DNA from: Bombella dulcis | GTDB lineage: Bacteria > Pseudomonadota > Alphaproteobacteria > Acetobacterales > Acetobacteraceae | DNA length: 64,000 bases | NCBI RefSeq assembly: GCF_026385505.1 | Contig: NZ_JANIDV010000001.1 | Location: 1 to 64,000 of the forward strand | Direction: 5' to 3' | Part shown: positions 59,745-64,000 of the stretch, piece after piece | How positions within the stretch are numbered: the first letter of the stretch is position 1 | Layout of the letters: the number at the start of each line of letters is the position of its first letter | Position numbers and translations under genes: made by a program | Notes under the pieces: model-generated | The model's input: only the letters and a program-made list of their open reading frames with translations | Database searches by the model: none | Told to the model about the DNA's origin: nothing

Positions 59745-60338
59745 GTGGTAGAACAGCAACGGGTGTGGGGCATGGCATTACGGTTGGAACAGGGACGACT
59801 GGACCATGAGGCACTGGAAGGCATCCGGCAGCGTAAGCTGATGGTGCAGGTGCGGCGTAAGCTCTTGCCCTGTGTCGTCATGGTCATCCTGGCTTTCGTG
59901 CTGTCGGCTCCTTTCGGAATTCTGGGGCAGACAGAGCTTCAGACGGCCCTGACTCTGGGGACGGTCTGGTTCTGGGCACTGTACCGGCCCGCCTTCATGC
60001 CCCTGTTTGGCCTGTTCTGTGGCGGGCTGGTAATCGAGCTGTTCAGTGCCAATCCGCCGGGTGTTCTGCTCTTCTGGATGCTGGTTGCCTATGGTGTGGC
60101 TCACGGCTGCCGGGCCGGGCTGTCCCGCCGGGGATTCCTGCTTTCATGGACGCTCTACGGGCTGATCATTCTGGGAGAAGCTCTGACAGACTGGGTCCTG
60201 ATGGTCATTCGTGTACGGGGTGCCCTGTCAGTCTATCCCATTGTGTTTCAGGAAGCTTTGGCTGTGGGGAGTTATCCTTTTCTGCACGTTCTTTATCTGT
60301 GGGGTCTCTCCATTATGGAAAAACATGACAGACTGTAA
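59745..60338 (+). CDS. mreD: Rod-shape-determining protein MreD
   Basis: 197 residues from a GTG after GGAGGACAG; an ATG at 59772 is also in frame. About five membrane segments, and the order after mreC fits MreD, though the sequence is not strongly conserved. The 203-base gap after mreC is larger than usual and includes a short hairpin ACCCC-GTAA-GGGGT at about 59690-59703, so it may have its own start of transcription. Confidence 0.8.
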   Translation: MVEQQRVWGMALRLEQGRLDHEALEGIRQRKLMVQVRRKLLPCVVMVILAFVLSAPFGILGQTELQTALTLGTVWFWALYRPAFMPLFGLFCGGLVIELFSANPPGVLLFWMLVAYGVAHGCRAGLSRRGFLLSWTLYGLIILGEALTDWVLMVIRVRGALSVYPIVFQEALAVGSYPFLHVLYLWGLSIMEKHDRL

Positions 60339-60413
60339 TAGACTGATCCAGTCTACGACCGGGAAGTTTTGTGATTTCTTTGTTTTAATCCTTCTTTAAG
60401 TGTATATTGAGCG

Positions 60414-62348
60414 ATGTTCTTTCGGCGTGGTGAAACTCGTCCGCCATTTCGGAAACGGAGTGGTCCAGCAGCTGACCTGTCTTTTTCAGAAGAACAGGCA
60501 GCCGGTGGAGGCATGTTCACACGTCGTGCCCTGCTACTTCTGGCTGCCCAGGCGGGCGTCATGGGGACACTGGCCCATCACCTTTACGAGATGCAGGTCG
60601 TTCATGGCGAGGAGCTGAAGGAGCAGGCCCGTCGCAACCGGACAAGCCGTCGTCAGATCGCTCCGGCCCGTGGTGAAATCTATGACCGCTGCGGTGTCCT
60701 TCTGGCCGGGAACAGGCCGAACTGGCGTGCGCTCGTCATGGTGGAGGAGACGACGGACCTTCAGGCCGTTGTGGACCGTTTTGCGGCCATCGTGCCGCTT
60801 GATGAGCGTGACCTCCTCCGCATCGAGCGTGACCGCAAGCATGTCCGCCGTTATGTTCCGCTGACCCTCAAGGAGTTTCTGACCTGGGATGATGTTGCCC
60901 GTCTGGGGCTGAATGCACCGACTCTGCCGGGTGTCCTGATTGATGTGGGAACGACCCGGGAATATCCTTTCAAGGAGCTTCTGGCGCATATCATCGGGTA
61001 TGTGGCTCCTCCGAATGAAAAAGATGTTCAGCGGGATGGCATCATGGCCCTGCCGGGCATGAAGGTGGGGCGTGCCGGGATCGAGCAGACGCAGGAAATC
61101 CATCTGCGTGGGCAACCCGGCACGGTGGAAATGGAAGTGAATGCTTATGGCCGGGTCATGGGCGAGCTGGAGCGTGTGGAAGGGCAGCCGGGTGCCCGCC
61201 TTGAGCTGACGCTGGACACGACCTTGCAGAGTCGCATCCGGGACCGGATTGGCGAGCGTGTGGCCAGTGCCGTGGTGATGGACTGTCGCAATGGCGAAGT
61301 GATGGGGCTGGTCAGCACGCCGTCTTTCGATCCGACGCTGTTTGATGGTGGCATCAGCCGGACCCAGTGGAACAGCCTGATTACGGACCAGCGCACGCCT
61401 CTGGTGGACAGGGCGGTGTCCGGCCTTTATCCGCCGGGTTCCACCTTCAAGCCTGCCGTGGCCCTGGCGGCCCTGAAAGCGCATGCCATCACGCCGTCCG
61501 AGCGTTTTTCCTGTCCGGGCTATTATGACATGGGGGGCGTGCGCTTCCATTGCTGGAGCCGGTATGGGCATGGGGCGATCAACCTGCATCAGGCCCTGAA
61601 ATATTCCTGTGACGTCTATTTTTATCAGGTGGCCCGGCGTTGTGGCATGGAGGCCATTCATGATGTCGCCATCACGCTCGGGCTGGATGGTCCGCTGCCT
61701 ATAGAACTGCCCCATGGGCGAGCAGGTTCTGTGCCCACACCGGAGATGCGGCGGAAGCGTGGCCATCATTGGAATGGGGGTGACACGGTTAATGCCGGTA
61801 TCGGGCAGGGACTGGTCCAGACGACCCCTCTGGCTCTGGCGACCTATGCGTCACGTTTGGCGACGGGGCGGCTGGTCCAGCCTCATCTTCTGCGCTCCGT
61901 GAGCGATCAGGCCATCGTGCCAGACCTGGCCCCGCTGCCTTTTGCCAAGGAGTTTCTTGTCGCTGCCCGGAGCGGCATGTTTGCCGTGGTGAACGAGCCG
62001 CAGGGTACGGCCCCGGCGGCCCGGCTGAACCTGCCCGGTGTCCAGATGGCAGGCAAGACTGGGTCGGCGCAGGTGCGGAATGTGCCACGTGCCCTGCGTG
62101 AAAGTGGGCACTTCAACTCCATGAATCTGCCGTGGCAGTATCGGCCCCATGCGCTGTTCATCTGTTTTGCGCCCTACGACAATCCCCGCTATGCGGTGTC
62201 CGTCGTGGTGGAACATGGTAATGCCGGTGCGACGGAAGCGGCCCCGCTGGCGGCGCAGATCATGACTGATGCGCTGGTCAGGGACCCGGCCAATCGTACG
62301 TCCCTTTCCAAAGGTGTGGTTGCACGGGCTGACGGGCTGGATGACTGA
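60414..62348 (+). CDS. mrdA: Penicillin-binding protein 2 (peptidoglycan transpeptidase)
   Basis: 644 residues. The pedestal begins at QIAPARGEIYDRCGVLLAGN. The transpeptidase motifs are complete: S-x2-K in YPPGSTFKPAVAL (about 342), S-x-D in KYSCDVYFYQ, and KTG in MAGKTGSAQV (about 547). It crosslinks wall for cell elongation with RodA. The start is less certain: Met34 (60513) has a GTGGAGG site, while 60414 lacks a strong one. Confidence 0.95.
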   Translation: MFFRRGETRPPFRKRSGPAADLSFSEEQAAGGGMFTRRALLLLAAQAGVMGTLAHHLYEMQVVHGEELKEQARRNRTSRRQIAPARGEIYDRCGVLLAGNRPNWRALVMVEETTDLQAVVDRFAAIVPLDERDLLRIERDRKHVRRYVPLTLKEFLTWDDVARLGLNAPTLPGVLIDVGTTREYPFKELLAHIIGYVAPPNEKDVQRDGIMALPGMKVGRAGIEQTQEIHLRGQPGTVEMEVNAYGRVMGELERVEGQPGARLELTLDTTLQSRIRDRIGERVASAVVMDCRNGEVMGLVSTPSFDPTLFDGGISRTQWNSLITDQRTPLVDRAVSGLYPPGSTFKPAVALAALKAHAITPSERFSCPGYYDMGGVRFHCWSRYGHGAINLHQALKYSCDVYFYQVARRCGMEAIHDVAITLGLDGPLPIELPHGRAGSVPTPEMRRKRGHHWNGGDTVNAGIGQGLVQTTPLALATYASRLATGRLVQPHLLRSVSDQAIVPDLAPLPFAKEFLVAARSGMFAVVNEPQGTAPAARLNLPGVQMAGKTGSAQVRNVPRALRESGHFNSMNLPWQYRPHALFICFAPYDNPRYAVSVVVEHGNAGATEAAPLAAQIMTDALVRDPANRTSLSKGVVARADGLDD

Positions 62349-62363
62349 AAAGAAGGGGGTGCC

Positions 62364-63521
62364 ATGTCGCTGAAGGACTTTACTGTCCCCCGTACGGCCC
62401 GCCGCCTGCTGCGGGCCGAGCCAAATCTGCGCATGTTCTCCCGGCTCTGGCAGATCAACTGGTTTTTCGTGCTGCTGATCTGCTGTCTGGCGGGTGTGGG
62501 CTATATTGCTCTCTATTCAGCCGGGGGGGGACGGGCGGAATCCTTTGCCCAGCCTCAGCTCATCCGTTTCTGTTTCGGTCTGCTCATGATGCTGGGCGTG
62601 GCTCTGGCCAGCCCACGGGTCCTGCGGCTGCTCTCCGTACCCATCTATGGCCTGTCCATCCTGCTCCTGGCACTGGTGCTGAAGATGGGGCACGTGGGCA
62701 AGGGGGCCGAACGCTGGATCAATCTGGGGGGCTTCCAGTTCCAGCCTTCCGAGTTCTCCAAGATTGCGCTGGTCCTCATGCTGTCGACATGGTTTTACCG
62801 CATCGGGCGGGAGCGCATGGGCAACCCGCTGCGGCTCATCATTCCGGCTCTGCTGACGCTTCTGCCGGTCGTGCTGGTGCTGAAGGAGCCTAACCTGGGG
62901 ACAGCAACCATCGTCGGCGTGATTGGGGCCTCCCTGTTCTTTGCGGCAGGAATGCGCTGGTGGCAGATCATCATTCTGGTGTCGCCACTGCCGTTTCTGG
63001 GGCCGTTCATTTACAGCCACCTCCATGATTATCAGAAGGCCCGGATTGACACCTTCCTGCATCCTGAGCGTGACCCGCTGGGGGCGGGGTACAACATTCT
63101 TCAGTCTCGTATTGCCTTGGGTGCCGGGGGACGGTGGGGGCAGGGCTATCTGCACGGGACGCAGGGACAGCTGAGTTTTCTGCCGGAGAAGCAGACGGAC
63201 TTCATTTTCACCATGATCGGGGAAGAATGGGGCTATGTGGGGGGAGCGGTCGTCATCGGGCTGCTGTTCCTGATCATGCTGAGCAGCATGCTGATTGCCC
63301 TCCGCTGCCGGAACCGTTTCGGGCGTCTGGTCGGGCTGGGCATTGCCATGGATTTCTTCCTTTATTGCGTGGTCAATCTGTCCATGGTCATGGGGGTCAT
63401 TCCGGTGGGCGGGGTGCCGCTGCCGTTGATCTCATATGGGGGATCGGCCATGCTGACCATGATGTTCGGTTTTGGCCTGCTGCTGTCCAGCTGGGTGCAT
63501 CGGGATGATCCGGACTACTGA
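62364..63521 (+). CDS. rodA: Peptidoglycan glycosyltransferase RodA
   Basis: 385 residues with about ten membrane segments of the SEDS family. Motifs: WINLGGFQFQPSEFSKIALV, the loop ILQSRIALGAGGRWGQGYLH, LPEKQTDFIFTMIGEEWGYV and PLPLISYGGSAMLTMMFGFG. It polymerises glycan strands with PBP2. It starts 15 bases after mrdA. Confidence 0.96.
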   Translation: MSLKDFTVPRTARRLLRAEPNLRMFSRLWQINWFFVLLICCLAGVGYIALYSAGGGRAESFAQPQLIRFCFGLLMMLGVALASPRVLRLLSVPIYGLSILLLALVLKMGHVGKGAERWINLGGFQFQPSEFSKIALVLMLSTWFYRIGRERMGNPLRLIIPALLTLLPVVLVLKEPNLGTATIVGVIGASLFFAAGMRWWQIIILVSPLPFLGPFIYSHLHDYQKARIDTFLHPERDPLGAGYNILQSRIALGAGGRWGQGYLHGTQGQLSFLPEKQTDFIFTMIGEEWGYVGGAVVIGLLFLIMLSSMLIALRCRNRFGRLVGLGIAMDFFLYCVVNLSMVMGVIPVGGVPLPLISYGGSAMLTMMFGFGLLLSSWVHRDDPDY

Positions 63522-63613
63522 TCTATTGGAACGGTAAGGAAGAAGCCCCATCTGGGGAGGGTCAGGTGCGGGGTGTTCCGTAACCGGTTCTTGTGTCAGG
63601 TGTCTGTTTTTCT

Positions 63614-64000
63614 ATGCATCAGTGGCTTCTTCCCTTGCTGGCTTTCACGACAGCGGCAGCGATTTTCACCATCACGCCGGGGCTGGACTCCGTCATGGTT
63701 TTGCGGACGGCAGCATCTGATGGGCGTCGGGCCGGTGTTGGGGCCATTTTCGGCATTGCTGCCGGGCTGAGCCTCTGGGGGCTGGCAGCCGCTTTCGGGC
63801 TGACGGCCCTGTTGGCAGCCTCTTCCACGGCATTTTTCGTCGTGAAATGTGTGGGTGCGGTCTATCTGGTCTGGATAGGCGTCAACCAGCTTCTGCGCCC
63901 CCGCATGGCCCTGACGGCTGAGGCAGGGCCGGAACAGGCCAGGCGGGTGGAGCATCGCAACGCCTTCTGGCCGGGGTTCCGTCGTGGGATGCTGACGGAC
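63614..64000 (+). CDS. LysE/RhtB-family exporter, cut by the window end
   Basis: The frame begins MHQWLLPLLAFTTAAAIFTI, continues TPGLDSVMVLRTAASDGRRA and GVGAIFGIAAGLSLWGLAAA, and stays open to the last base (129 codons visible). The T-P-G motif and early membrane segments are typical of LysE exporters, as in the gene at 28135. The C-terminal half lies outside. Confidence 0.85.
   Translation, partial: MHQWLLPLLAFTTAAAIFTITPGLDSVMVLRTAASDGRRAGVGAIFGIAAGLSLWGLAAAFGLTALLAASSTAFFVVKCVGAVYLVWIGVNQLLRPRMALTAEAGPEQARRVEHRNAFWPGFRRGMLTD

Overview
The window looks like part of the chromosome of an alphaproteobacterium, most likely an acetic acid bacterium (Acetobacteraceae). This is an inference from the GC-rich host genes, the many Tat-type signal peptides, an RNase E with a long acidic insert, an NAD-type isocitrate dehydrogenase next to citrate synthase and aconitase, and the mreBCD-mrdA-rodA order. 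Species cannot be fixed from the sequence alone.

Region 1 (1-12,570) is the early half of a lambda-like prophage whose structural half lies left of the window. A CI-like S24 repressor (5058-5759, +) faces a Cro-like repressor (4774-4974, -). The leftward operon carries cro, a Rha/KilA-type regulator, ssb, a GapR/DUF2312 gene, a VRR-NUC nuclease, an O-like replication gene with six iterons inside it, and late-region genes, nearly all joined by 4-base ATGA overlaps. On the right of cI lie two very AT-rich cargo genes, then a second operator block, then a rightward operon with small genes, a hexapeptide-repeat protein, a RecE-like nuclease with a RecA-like ATPase, a Ros/MucR-like regulator, a Lar-like zinc ribbon and an AlpA-type protein. 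No integrase is visible. Region 12,571-12,995 is the likely prophage/host junction.

Region 2 (13-34.6 kb) is host metabolism: an Asp/Ala exchanger lacking RCK domains with an exported asparaginase and an SMP-30 lactonase; gpmA; icd / gltA-acnA; an IalB-like protein; a Bcr/CflA efflux pump; a LysE exporter divergent from an Lrp regulator; proB (broken by an in-frame stop) and proA; an APC permease and a Tat-exported SDR. Region 3 (34.8-42.1 kb) has two tandem 509-residue outer-membrane barrels, an amino-acid permease, a half-size EamA protein and an AT-rich HEPN-domain gene next to tRNA-Arg(CCG).

Region 4 (42.5-64 kb) is mostly core: alpha/beta hydrolase lipoprotein, polA, a degenerate SCO-like protein, a HAD phosphatase, purD, xseA, a small lipoprotein, rne, a candidate structured RNA (54,216-54,370) with 6S-like architecture, an amiC-type amidase, a leucine attenuator with leuA, the mreB-mreC-mreD-mrdA-rodA elongasome cluster, and the start of a second LysE exporter.

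Four AT-rich, functionally unknown or HEPN-type loci (5.8-7.3, 17.3-18.1, 27.0-28.0 and 40.3-42.1 kb) stand out from the GC-rich host and are the best candidates for transferred defence or conflict genes.
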